Assembly: GCA_964017195.1 (NCBI GenBank)
Contig: OZ024895.1
Span: 46,433,673 to 46,497,672 of the forward strand
Reading direction: 5' to 3'
Source: Siderastrea radians
Lineage: Eukaryota > Cnidaria > Anthozoa > Scleractinia > Rhizangiidae
Length of the DNA: 64,000 nt
The translations under genes were made by a program, and so were the position numbers. Below, piece by piece: positions 55,179 through 64,000 of the stretch. The notes under the pieces are model-generated. The model saw nothing but the letters and a program-made list of their open reading frames with translations, was not told the DNA's origin and made no database searches. Numbering within the stretch: the stretch's first letter is position 1; every line of letters begins with the position of its first letter.

Positions 55179-56388
55179 ATGAGCTGGCAAAACTTTGTTG
55201 ATGAGAGTTTGTTAGGCACAAGCCAAGTGGCAAAAGCTTCGATTCATGGTTTGGACGGGAAGAGATACGCGTCCAGCGCGGGATTTGTGGTTTGTTTTCT
55301 TAGATGTTTGTTCTTCGTTTTATAAACATTCTTGTATTCCAATGTTTTATAAAGGCGTGAAATTATAATTACGCTTATTTGTGGTGATGCTACGATTTCC
55401 CAAATATTTAAACCAATTGAAATCAATTGAAGTGAAATGTAGTTGCCATAGTCGATATTTGTTTATAGCTTAATTAGAATCCTTTGTGACCATAAAACAA
55501 CTAGAACTTTTATATTCCGAGGCATTCCTGGTTAAAAACACTATACATATGAGACAGATCCGAATACTGTGAAGCAAAAGGCAAATCAAAATTGCTGCAA
55601 CGTCTCAAAAGCTTAATTTTAGGGAAGTAATGCAACTCTGTTTCAAGCTGTACGTTTCACATTCCCAACGAGTCCAAATATATTGTTGTTTAATATGGCC
55701 GATTTCCCCCAATCGAACCTTCGGCTTTTAAAAAGGTACAATTGGCTGCGATTACTCGATTGTGAAATATCTCGCTCTGCGACAGATGTTCATCTTGTCG
55801 GCATATTTTCTATTACATTTGAAAGACTGACTTCGTGACATAACGACGCGCTGTCAGAATTCATAATCGTGCAGACTTAGAGTCAGTTATCACTGAGTTA
55901 TTACGAACTATGAAAACGCAAAGAAATTACAACAGAAATGAAGTTGGTTATTTCTATTGTCTCTAACTAGAGCAAACTTTGAAGTCTAAATATAGAACCA
56001 GGCAAATGACGGTTGCCAATGTTGCTGATCTTATTCACATTTCCACTTAACGACTGAAAGCAATATACTATTTCAATCAGTTAAGACTTCCATTGTGTTA
56101 ATTTTTACTTAGGTTCTCCCAAGTGAAGCCCAAGCAATAATCAGTGGCATCACCAAGGACCCATCTCCTTTCTTTTTAAAAGGCATTGCTATCAACAGAA
56201 CAAAGTATGTATTTGTGAGGACAGATCCTGGGCGTGCCCTTTATTGCCGCAAAGGCAATGAAGGTGCTGTTGCAGTAAAAACGAACAAATGTCTTTTGAT
56301 TGGTGGATATTCCGAAGGAATGCAAGCAGGATGCTGTAGTTCTGTTATGGAGAAGTTAGCAGACTATTTTATTGCTAACGGCTACTGA
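55179..56388 (+). CDS. PFN: Profilin, complete
   Basis: Small actin-monomer-binding protein that also binds poly-proline ligands and phosphoinositides and promotes actin polymerisation with formins. Two exons: 55179-55289 (donor GTG|GTTTGT) and 56113-56388 (acceptor CTTAG|GTT), joined in phase 0, giving 128 residues, the normal profilin size. The N-terminus MSWQNFVDESLLGT matches the profilin start with the poly-proline-binding tryptophan. HGLDGKRYASSAGF follows. Exon 2 contains YVFVRTDPGRALYCRKGN, KTNKCLLIGGYSEGMQAG and the C-terminal helix ending LADYFIANGY. The only uncertain point is the donor: no stronger GT is close by, and the protein junction GFV/VLPSEA fits the family. The exon 1 region is too short for simple ORF calling. 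Head-to-head with RFC4. Confidence 0.93.
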
Positions 56389-56929
56389 GATAACATTGAC
56401 ACTGCAAGACTGACTGGTGTCTTGAATCTCTTGCAAGGAACCCAAGGATCAGGAAAGTGGATGCTAATATGCTGGCTGTTGCTTACAAGAGATAAAAAAC
56501 ATACAGCTTTTTCTTGAAGAACTCATTCATAGGGGACTTTATGAGAGTGTTCATTTTAGGGAGAGAGATTGCCGAGATAGATTCAACAACAATTTTCATA
56601 GCCAGGGAACGTACCCTCTAAGAACCTTTACAACTGCAATCCATGGGCTGTTGCTTTTTACTGCCCTGTCAAATCTAAATAAGGAAAAGGCCTGACACTG
56701 ACATTGTAATTATCATTTAGTTACAGTCTGACCTCTGTAAAGGGACAATGCATCAACAGACCCATGTGCCATATTATGTAAAAAGAGTTTGTGTGGGTGT
56801 TGATTTTTACAGGGCAGAGTAAACTGTACACACCAGAGACATGTCTGGTGCTGTGAAAATAGGCTCAGAATTAGTGAAATATTAACAGTGTAACTACTGT
56901 AACAGACAGTTTTCATCAATCACACTTAA
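56389..56929. other. Profilin 3' flank, no further gene seen
   Basis: Probably 3' UTR. An AATAAG-type signal occurs near 56676 (CTAAATAAGG); the first clear AATAAA is near 57506, beyond the inserted element. Confidence 0.4.
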
Positions 56930-57324
56930 GGACGGTGCCTCCTTTTGTTACTGCGCATACGCTCTGCGCATCTCGGGATATTCAGGTTTTTTAAGGAATT
57001 TGTCCACTAACACAACAATATTTTTGCACGGTTTATGACTATGTTGAAAAAGCAGATCTTAGCAAGGGTTATCAGAATCCAAAAAGAAAATTGGGGTTAA
57101 CCACGCATTTTTTTTGAGATAATCAAGCTTAAATTTGGAAAGAAATTACCATACATTCTTTGTATTTTAGCGCTTTTTTGGAATTATGGTTGCTTAATTA
57201 TCTCTGAAAAATGTGTGGTTACCCATATTTTTCTCTTTGGATTCCAATCACCCTTGCTAAGGTCTACTTTTTCCCCATAGTCATAACCTTTGCAAAAATA
57301 CCTCTGTATTAGGAGGCACCGTCC
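56930..57324. mobile_element. 395-bp TTAA MITE, deletion derivative of the element at 28122
   Basis: Ends GGACGGTGCCTCCTTTTGTT (left) and, inverted, GGACGGTGCCTCCTAATACA, flanked by TTAA (56926-56929, 57325-57328). The left end matches the right end of the 28122-29700 element through TACTGCGCATACG. The right end matches that element's left end through TTTTTGCAAAGGTTAT. It is therefore an internally deleted copy in the opposite orientation. Its own interior is also partly self-complementary (GGAATCC/GGATTCC arms). Confidence 0.85.
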
Positions 57325-57328
57325 TTAA

Positions 57329-58224
57329 TGGAGCAAAGCAGAGAATTTCAGCTTAATTTCAAACAGTTGTACGTGTATTGCACTAAAACATGATTGGATC
57401 AAATGAATTCCTGAATTTGTAATTCTCTGTTTCCATTCTACAAAGCAGTTTGGTGTTCATTGTCTAAGTGGCCCTTGTTGTAGTAGTTGCAGTGTTATCA
57501 AACTACAATAAACAGCTTGACCAGTGCTTTCAATTAGCCCTGATGACCGACGAAAAGTGTCTGCAAATTTGCTCAGAGAAGTCAGCTTCTATTTTCCCTA
57601 AATTGAAGTAATTAAAGAAAGATTTCTTTCATACCTTGTAGATACAGTCAGCTACTCTACTCAAACCAGCTGCCTACTTCAAATTTTATTGAAACCCCTG
57701 CTTGACTAAGTAAAAAGCAGTTTCAGTCCAAGTTCTGAATGCCATTCCTGAGTGTGTGATTTGATCCCTAAAGATGAAAACAGTGGATGCTGCTTTCTGA
57801 ATGTATGTGCATTAGATAATTATATTTGTGTATTAATGGCTGACACCCAGAATTTATGGTCAATTAAAACATATCTATTTTATTTTGATGACCTGTTTGT
57901 ATTCACTCTTGTCACATCCCTTTTGTTTGATTACCACCACCTGTGATCCTACTCCCCCCCACCCTCCCCAAGCATAGAAATGGTATTGGTTACATTCACA
58001 AACTACTGTAGCAGGATTTATATGGATGCACTTCCAGGCTGTATAAAACACAGTATATTTCTCTTTTTTTTTTACAAGGAACTGGCAACCTAAGTCATTT
58101 TCATTGAACAAAAAAAAGGTGGTGGCCTTACACTACATTCAAGTACATTTTTGTTTTTACAGAGCATGAAATATTCAGTAATGTCTCTTTTCTTCTATTT
58201 ACAAAACTCAGCTTATCGTCACTT
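57329..58224. other. Intergenic region between profilin and TADA3, no gene seen
   Basis: Convergent gene ends, so it likely holds the 3' UTRs of both. AATAAA on the plus strand lies near 57506 and on the minus strand near 57878. No further coding region recognised. Confidence 0.45.
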
Positions 58225-59589
58225 TTATGAGTTGCCAAGTACCCTGAGTATAGCTTCTCTTTCTCTCAGTGCTTTCCAGGCAGCCTCTTTCTCCTTCTTA
58301 GTTGGAGATTTTCTTTTTTGTTTACATGCCATCATTTTCCTGAACCACTCCATAACCTCTGCATCAGCAACTTGTGCTCGGTGTTTGAGTTCCTGCCTCC
58401 TTATTTCCTCCTGAGTTAATTTGGTGAGTTCCATTTTCTGTTGCCTATTCTTCGCCATTAAAACACGAAGTTCATTTTGATGTCGTTTCAGCTCAGTTAA
58501 AACCTCATCATCATTATCCTCATCTGTCTGATCATCAGCATCTAGCAACCCTTGGAAAACCAATTCTTCCCTAATGCGTGCCTCTAATGTACGAGTGTGA
58601 GGTACATGGGGTGCTTTTGTAGGGGTACGAGGGGGGTTATTGCCACTTCTTGTGGTTGCTGCACTATCAGAACTTCCTGATCCAGAGTTTTGTTCAGGAA
58701 TAGGTGCTATTATGTTTTCTTCAATTAAGGCTGAAACTAATCTTTGAGTAAGAGGACCAAATGGACACAGATCTTCTTCTGGAAGTCCAGCAGAATCTGC
58801 TTTTTTGAGCATAGATTTTTCTTCATTTGTTTTACTGGTATTTTCACTATTTGTGCTAGTCAAAGTGCCACGTAATTTCTTATCTTGCATCCTACAGCCT
58901 TCCTCTTGTTCATCAAGAAGATCTTCTTGAGCCCATTTTTCTGCATAATGTCTACCTAAAGGTGGAATTTTAAAATATTCTTGTTCGTCATCAGGAACTT
59001 TTAAAGATTCCTCAAGAAACTTTTGGTCTTCAACAGTTATGTCTGCGCAATAAGGTTCAACAGCTGACCAAAAACGGTTAGGAGCATCGCTTTTTGTTTT
59101 AACGCTGGGAGCAAATGTTTCTTCTTCCTGACTGCCTTCGGAAGAGGCCGACTGTTTGCTTTTAGATCGACCCACTGGGGCTGGGCTGGCGCTACGACTC
59201 TCTTCAAATTTCTGTCGTTTTGCCCCCTTTTCCTCTGACGCTGGCCGACTTCGTTTGAAAGGTGACTGCAGCGAATTCAGTATCTCTAATTCTCGCTGTC
59301 GGACGCTTTTCTTGTCTTTTTTCTCTATCCAGTCAACCAGCAGTTTAGTCTCTGAATCTATTTGCCTTATTCGCCGATTGGCTCCGGCAAGAAGCGTTTC
59401 GAGGTCGCTTTGTAGCAGGTGGAGATCCTCTGGGGTAATTCCTTGCTCGGCTGAGCGTGTTAACAAAGATGTATAGAAAGGACACATTGTCTTGTGATCC
59501 ACCATTTTAAAATCGCAGTATTGGAGTGGACAGGGATCTGTGTCACCTTTTCCATCGTCTGTGCCGTTAGACATGGCTTTTTTCTTCAA
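58225..59589 (-). CDS. TADA3: Transcriptional adapter 3 (ADA3), single coding exon
   Basis: Adaptor of the GCN5/PCAF acetyltransferase module in SAGA and ATAC complexes in the nucleus, where it links ADA2-GCN5 to the complex. A single uninterrupted 454-residue frame; the human protein is 432. N-terminal CPLQYCDFKMVDHKTMCPFY and a helical LQSDLETLLAGANRRIRQID segment match ADA3. A basic linker (about 110-150, KRSRPASEEKGAKRQKFE) looks like a nuclear localisation signal. DAPNRFWSAVEPYCADIT (about 168-185), KIPPLGRHYAEKWAQEDLL, CPFGPLTQRLVSALIEENII and the C-terminal KRKSPTKKEKEAAWKALRER are ADA3 signatures. Met6 (MSNGTDD) aligns better with the human start, so the first five residues may not be used. 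Head-to-head with the unknown gene at 60178. Confidence 0.96.
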   Translation of the reverse strand: MKKKAMSNGTDDGKGDTDPCPLQYCDFKMVDHKTMCPFYTSLLTRSAEQGITPEDLHLLQSDLETLLAGANRRIRQIDSETKLLVDWIEKKDKKSVRQRELEILNSLQSPFKRSRPASEEKGAKRQKFEESRSASPAPVGRSKSKQSASSEGSQEEETFAPSVKTKSDAPNRFWSAVEPYCADITVEDQKFLEESLKVPDDEQEYFKIPPLGRHYAEKWAQEDLLDEQEEGCRMQDKKLRGTLTSTNSENTSKTNEEKSMLKKADSAGLPEEDLCPFGPLTQRLVSALIEENIIAPIPEQNSGSGSSDSAATTRSGNNPPRTPTKAPHVPHTRTLEARIREELVFQGLLDADDQTDEDNDDEVLTELKRHQNELRVLMAKNRQQKMELTKLTQEEIRRQELKHRAQVADAEVMEWFRKMMACKQKRKSPTKKEKEAAWKALREREAILRVLGNS

Positions 59590-60177
59590 AGAATAATTGT
59601 CAAACTCTCGAAATTTAGTTGAACTTTTCAGCTACAAAGAAAGCCACAAAATGTGCTAAGTAACCGCTCGTTTGCTTCACGCTCCGCGCGTCATTCCATC
59701 GCGAGCCAGCGCGTACACGCGCGGTTCGCACACGCGAATCCAGTTGAAAAAGTCTGCGAGGATCGCGGACAGGAGGAAATTTCATGGAGAAACCTAAAAA
59801 CAAATCATTCTTTGAATTTTAATTTTTCTTTTCTGGCATTTTACCGCTAATGTCAGAAATTTTAAAGTTTCAGAACGTAATAACATGAGAATCGACGAAA
59901 ACTAGCAGACTCAAAAGTTGAACTCTTCAGTTGAACCTCTGTAATGACTATAATTGTTGGAAAATAATCATGGTAGCATACAAGTGGGGTTCGCAGTGGA
60001 TTGATGAGTTAATACAAATCTGAACATGTCTAAAAATACGAACTGACTCTGAAAGGATCGTCCCGAGCCCTAGCCCCCATGGGATTCACATAAAGAGGAT
60101 TCACATGTTCGCGAGTATTGCGCAATGGCTTGTGGTCAGGCCGCCATCTTGCTTTCTTGTCGGCTGTGGGGAGCGCC
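59590..60177. promoter_or_regulatory. Divergent promoter region between TADA3 and an unknown gene
   Basis: 588 bases between opposing start codons. A CpG-rich stretch at about 59685-59765 (GCGCGTACACGCGCGGTTCG) near the TADA3 side suits a housekeeping promoter. No other gene seen. Confidence 0.55.
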
Positions 60178-63100
60178 ATGATGGAGTCGCAGGGGCCATC
60201 ACTTTCCAAGGGGCTCCCTGAACAACAAACAGGGGCCAGTGATCTGATAGAGAATTCAAATGGTAGGGGTGTCAATTTGTTGCTCGTTTTGAGCCTCTTG
60301 CAAGCGATATTTTCTGTTGTTCACGGAGTTTTGAACGTTTATTTTGAATGCGTCATAAACTCATCCTCGTGTTGTCAATCTACAAGAAGCGTGGAACTGT
60401 AACAGAATAGTGGAAAATTGGCGCGAAAAAGGACAATCGAGTGTTCATTGTAACTATTTGAAGGAAACAAAGTCAAAAGTTGAAGTGTATATGCTTGCAC
60501 TTTTGAACTGAGAGATAGCTTTCTCTATTTAAGTTAAGCTTACTTATCTGAAGAATGGCTTAATCATATGCATGTGAAAAGCTAATGTTTGACGTGCCTA
60601 AGATTAGAGAAGTTCCCGATTAAGTGCCATTCACGCTTTTAATCCAGAAACCAAACTGAGAACTTTGAAAAAAATTCCAAGAGTTTGAAAAAAGGTTAAT
60701 AACCCTCAGCTGGCCATGAAAATTTACATATTGGCTTACTATGTTGATTTGCTTTGCTTTGATTACCCTTCAGAGATCCAGGAGGTCCATTTGTGAAATA
60801 GAACAATATTTGCCTAATCCCAGCCCGTATTGCACTATTATTTTCATGTTTAATCATTTAAGGCCAAGTAACACGGGCAACATTTTCATGCAACTTGTTG
60901 TGCAACAATGTTGCGTTGCAAGTTGAGTTTGTTTGTTGCGTGTATTACCACTGTGTGCAACAAATTTTTATGTTGCAAAAATTAGAGGTGATGTCTACTT
61001 TCTGCAACATGGAAATTTGTTGTGTGAGGAGGTGGTAATACTTGCAATGTGTCAGGTGTCACATTCATTCTTAATTCATGAATCATGTTTCTGTTTTACT
61101 TATTTTTTTGCGTCACACTGATGTTAACATTAATCATGCCGAAAAATGCTGAACAGAAGTACAGCAAACAAACCAGTTGAGACAAAGGAACAGGCAGTGG
61201 TGTCTGGAATGGTCCAACCAAAGCAAATGGTCCTACCAAACAAAACCTGTTAGTCTTTTGAGGTGGACTGTTCCTTTTTGGATTTTTCCAGTTGGCCTAA
61301 ACAGATAATTCAAATTTTTTACCGAGCATTTCACCGAATTTTTTGATTGAAATACAGGTATTTTTTTTATCTGCAGTGGGGTTGGATGAATTTTTTTTTT
61401 TTGAAAATCTCCATAGGGGTTTTAGATTTCACTCCTCCAATAGGCAGCTTGTGATTAAAGAGCACTTGATGACTGGGTTCACCCTACAAGTTACAGTTTG
61501 TGACGAAATATGAAAAATTTGAATTATTAGATCTTTCCACGACTCATCTTTAACTAGGTAGGTAATTAAAAGGGTGTTTGAAAATACATCCAAAGAAATG
61601 CCCTCTGTGGTACTATAGTTTATATTTACACTCAAACTAAGAAAACCATGAACACAAAATATTTCTGGAATGTTCATTGTGTTTTGACCAATCAGCGTGC
61701 GAGACATTGTAACTGCAGAAAACGAATGGGTTATTAGGTCAGGGAACGGATTCTGTTCTCAATTTGTTTTGAAAGACCTCACTATTTAACCTTCATTTTG
61801 ACCTATAGGAATATAAATTGTTATTTCTTTTTACCTGAGAGCCACATGCACTCAGGGAGTGAAAAGTGTTTGAGTGGTCTTTGGATTGTTGCGGCTGCAT
61901 AATAGTAACAACAGCCGCAGATTGTTCAAAACGGCATTTCTTATTCTTGAGCAGCCTGGTGTACTATTGCCAAATTTCAAAATGTGTCGTTTTCAAAATT
62001 TGCCACAGACTAGACGTGGTATGATGCATGCCCGGCTCAAAGGAAAGGATGTTTCGGCCTAAAGAAATCGAGTGAGCTGTGCTATCAGAAATAACAGCAA
62101 CTTTGGATGAATTTTAAGGGAGAACACTGCAATTTTTACAGTGAAATAACTGCTGCTTGAGTTGCTGTTATTTGAAATGTTGGAACCGTTTATTGTTGCG
62201 TCAGCATGTCGAAAAATTTTATTCTCCAAAAGCGCTCAAACATATATTCGCTTGCATAGTGCATGTGGCTCTCAGATAGAAAGGAATAGCAATTTCAATT
62301 CCTGTAAGGTAACGATGAAGATTAAATCTTGAGGTCTTTCAAAACAATTCGAGAACCGACTCCATTCCGTGACTGAGAAACCCATTCGTTTTCTGCGAGG
62401 CCCTGTTAGGGTTTTAGGATTATGGATTATTAGGGGTTTTTAGAGAAGGGATACGGATTATTAGCCACTAAATTTAAAGATTATGGATTATTTTTTATTA
62501 GAATTTTATTTTAGGGATATAAAATAAAATTTTATTTTAGGGATATCTTGTTTGCAAAATTGGGATACGGTTATTTCCAAAATCTACCCAGGATTATCGA
62601 TTATTCAGACCCCCCTAACAGGGCCTCTTCTGCGGTTACAAGGTGTCACGTGTGATTGGTCAAAACACACATTCCAGGAATATTTTTAGTGTTCATGGTT
62701 TTCTTAGCTTGAGTGTAACTTTGTTCTTTGTTCATGACTCTTTACAGAAGACATCAACTATGGATTCAATAAAAACAATGAAATGGTTGAAGGCAACAAA
62801 AATAGCCCAACTGCAGGTTCCCCAGTTGTTGTGGAACCATCATCATCATCATCCTTACTTGAAAATGAGCTTATTATCACAACAACTTGTGCTGGATCTG
62901 TGAATGAAAAACAATTTCCACTGCCCAGTGTCTCTTCGGAGTGCTGTGAATCAGACCAGACCAGCTCTGATCAAGACTGCTTTATTGTCCATGACAACTT
63001 AGAGGAGCATCTTTCATCGCACTTTGAACATGGAAACACCGTGCATAATCATGACGAGGAGCTTGACATGACATTTCCACGCTCCATGTACAGTGAAATT

Positions 63101-64000
63101 GGAGATAAAGACATTGGTTCTTTTCACACTGAAGGTGCATATAATTTATAGTGTTCGTTTGCTAACACTGACTCGGTGGTTATAGATTTAGCATATTGTT
63201 AAGTCATTAGAGGGACAATCACGTTGTCACCTTCTTAACCTTGGGTACAATATGTCATACATATATGGAAATTCAATGTCAAGTAGCAAGCAGGCTGAAT
63301 GAGTTCAGTTTGGCTGAAGTTGATGTGGCTTAGTACTTTCTACAAAATTAACCCTTTAAGCCCCATTATTGACAAACGTCTTATTTCTCCTTACACTATT
63401 GGTACTTGAACAAACATACAGGTCATGAGAATAAAGGAAATTATCACCAATGATCAAATGTCTTGATTTTTGATCAAATTCTCCCAACTTAATAATAATT
63501 TAATAATTTATTTGCTTCTTAATAATGCACTTTTTAAATAAAATGATCAAAAGCGTAGTACAATACGTAAAGAAATAACTTAATGCTAAACTTGTAAGAT
63601 ATGAAATGTGAGGAGAATAGTGAGGGGAATGTGGATATTAATATTGGGGCTTAACGGGTTAAATGCAATTTGAGCAAATTTGTTTGGAAAAATTGGGAGC
63701 CAGGATAAAGCTCCGTAGCTCCACTCTGCTCCACCATTGTTACGCAACACTGAACTTGTAGTGTTGTTTGTGAAATTTCCTCCATGTCGTTGAAACTTTG
63801 TTACTTTTTACAGGTGGAGTGAATCATTTGGAGAGAGGAGATATGAACCTGATCAGTGTTGATGGCAGGGTTGTCCCAGAGTACATGAGAAGCTTAGATC
63901 CTCTAGGTTCACCTGGTGTAACAGATCTCGTTGATCAGTGCTCATCTGCAGCTTTACAAAATGACCAACAGTCTGATGTGGAACAGACTTCTTCTTCATT
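60178..64000 (+). CDS. Unrecognised acidic, serine-rich protein, 5' part only
   Basis: Three exons fit in phase: 60178-60262 (ATGATGGAG start after GCGCC; donor AAATG|GTAGGG), 62748-63134 (acceptor TTTACAG) and 63814 to beyond the right edge (acceptor TTTACAG). They encode about 220 residues: MMESQGPSLSKGLPEQQTGA..., then the frame through GNKNSPTAGSPVVVEPSSSS, CCESDQTSSDQDCFIVHDNL and RSMYSEIGDKDIGSFHTEG, then GVNHLERGDMNLISVDGRVV and PEYMRSLDPLGSPGV. It is rich in S, E and D and has no membrane segment or familiar domain, so it looks like a disordered N-terminal region. The long open frame and exact phase agreement at both junctions support a real gene. Intron 1 holds a foldback repeat and intron 2 a piggyBac-type MITE. 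I do not recognise the family. Confidence 0.75.
60862..61060. repeat. GTTGCAAC-rich dispersed repeat
   Basis: Repeated TTGCAACA/TGTTGCAA words begin AAGTAACACGGGCAACATTT and continue to TTGCAATGTGTC. Looks like a degenerate dispersed repeat in intron 1 of the unknown gene. Boundaries uncertain. Confidence 0.4.
61625..62725. mobile_element. 1.1-kb foldback repeat in intron 1 of the unknown gene
   Basis: The left arm, about 61625-61860 (ATGAACACAAAATATTTCTG, GTTTTGACCAATCAGC, AACGAATGGG, GAGAGCCACATGCA), reappears inverted at about 62260-62720. The right arm is interrupted by a hAT-like MITE at 62398-62626. The middle also contains smaller self-complementary stretches. No coding region recognised. 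Confidence 0.7.
62398..62626. mobile_element. 229-bp hAT-type MITE nested in the foldback repeat
   Basis: Ends AGGCCCTGTTAGGG and mirror CCCTAACAGGGCCT. Flanks TTTCTGCG (62390-62397) and CTTCTGCG (62627-62634) form an 8-bp duplication with one mismatch. The opposite foldback arm (TGCAGAAAACG at 61713-61723) shows the uninterrupted site. Confidence 0.75.
63352..63658. mobile_element. 307-bp piggyBac-type MITE
   Basis: TTAA (63348-63351), then CCCTTTAAGCCCC at the left end, and GGGGCTTAACGGG at the right followed by TTAA (63659-63662). CCC ends and a TTAA target are the piggyBac hallmark. Lies in intron 2 of the unknown gene. Confidence 0.8.

Noticed and set aside
60118..60177. Upstream extension of the unknown gene to 60118
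   Set aside because: That start would be a TTG codon; the first in-frame ATG, in good context, is at 60178.
62401..62450. Telomere-like GTTAGGGTTTTAGG sequence
   Set aside because: It is the terminus of a hAT-type MITE with a mirror copy at the other end; there is no TTAGGG array.
1..64000. CRISPR arrays, bacterial operons or prophage
   Set aside because: Spliced animal genes throughout; the tandem repeats lack spacer structure, and no prokaryotic gene was seen.

Overview
The window looks like nuclear DNA of a cnidarian, most likely a stony coral. The genes are intron-rich, there is no operon structure, and the AT-rich introns are full of small inverted-repeat transposons. Protein families are typical of animals, and the tandem repeat at 47387-47720 resembles one I associate with scleractinian genomes. 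The organism call is inference; the gene calls rest on protein motifs and in-frame splice sites traced by hand.

The left three quarters (1-46901) hold a tandem array of four genes on the minus strand, called A to D here, all encoding Cys-loop ligand-gated ion channels of the GABA-A/glycine receptor type. A (start 4899) runs off the left edge. B (15577 to 9295) and D (46901 to 37334) are complete, with eight coding exons each in the same phases: signal peptide, three extracellular exons, Cys-loop exon, loop B/C exon, M1-M3 exon, M4 exon. C (31643 to 22187) closely matches D but has a one-base deletion in its last exon that replaces M4 with an out-of-frame tail. A pairs with B and C pairs with D, so the array grew by at least two duplication rounds. 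B, C and D carry the PAR motif before M2, which marks anion channels.

Between and inside these genes lies a dense set of mobile DNA: a 29-bp minisatellite in A, a Mutator-like element with a broken RecQ helicase fragment, a dead LINE split by a TA-flanked inverted-repeat transposon, a 1.83-kb foldback element, two copies of a TTA-flanked element, and several MITEs. Because the channel genes and their flanks are duplicated, the paralogous copy often shows the empty site of an insertion. This fixes the target duplications directly.

The right quarter (47900-64000) is a housekeeping block: RFC4 (clamp-loader subunit, 13 exons, minus), profilin (2 exons, plus, head-to-head with RFC4), TADA3 (SAGA/ATAC adaptor, one coding exon, minus), and the first three exons of an unrecognised acidic, serine-rich protein (plus, head-to-head with TADA3) that leaves the right edge. 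I saw no rRNA, intact tRNA, CRISPR or bacterial features.
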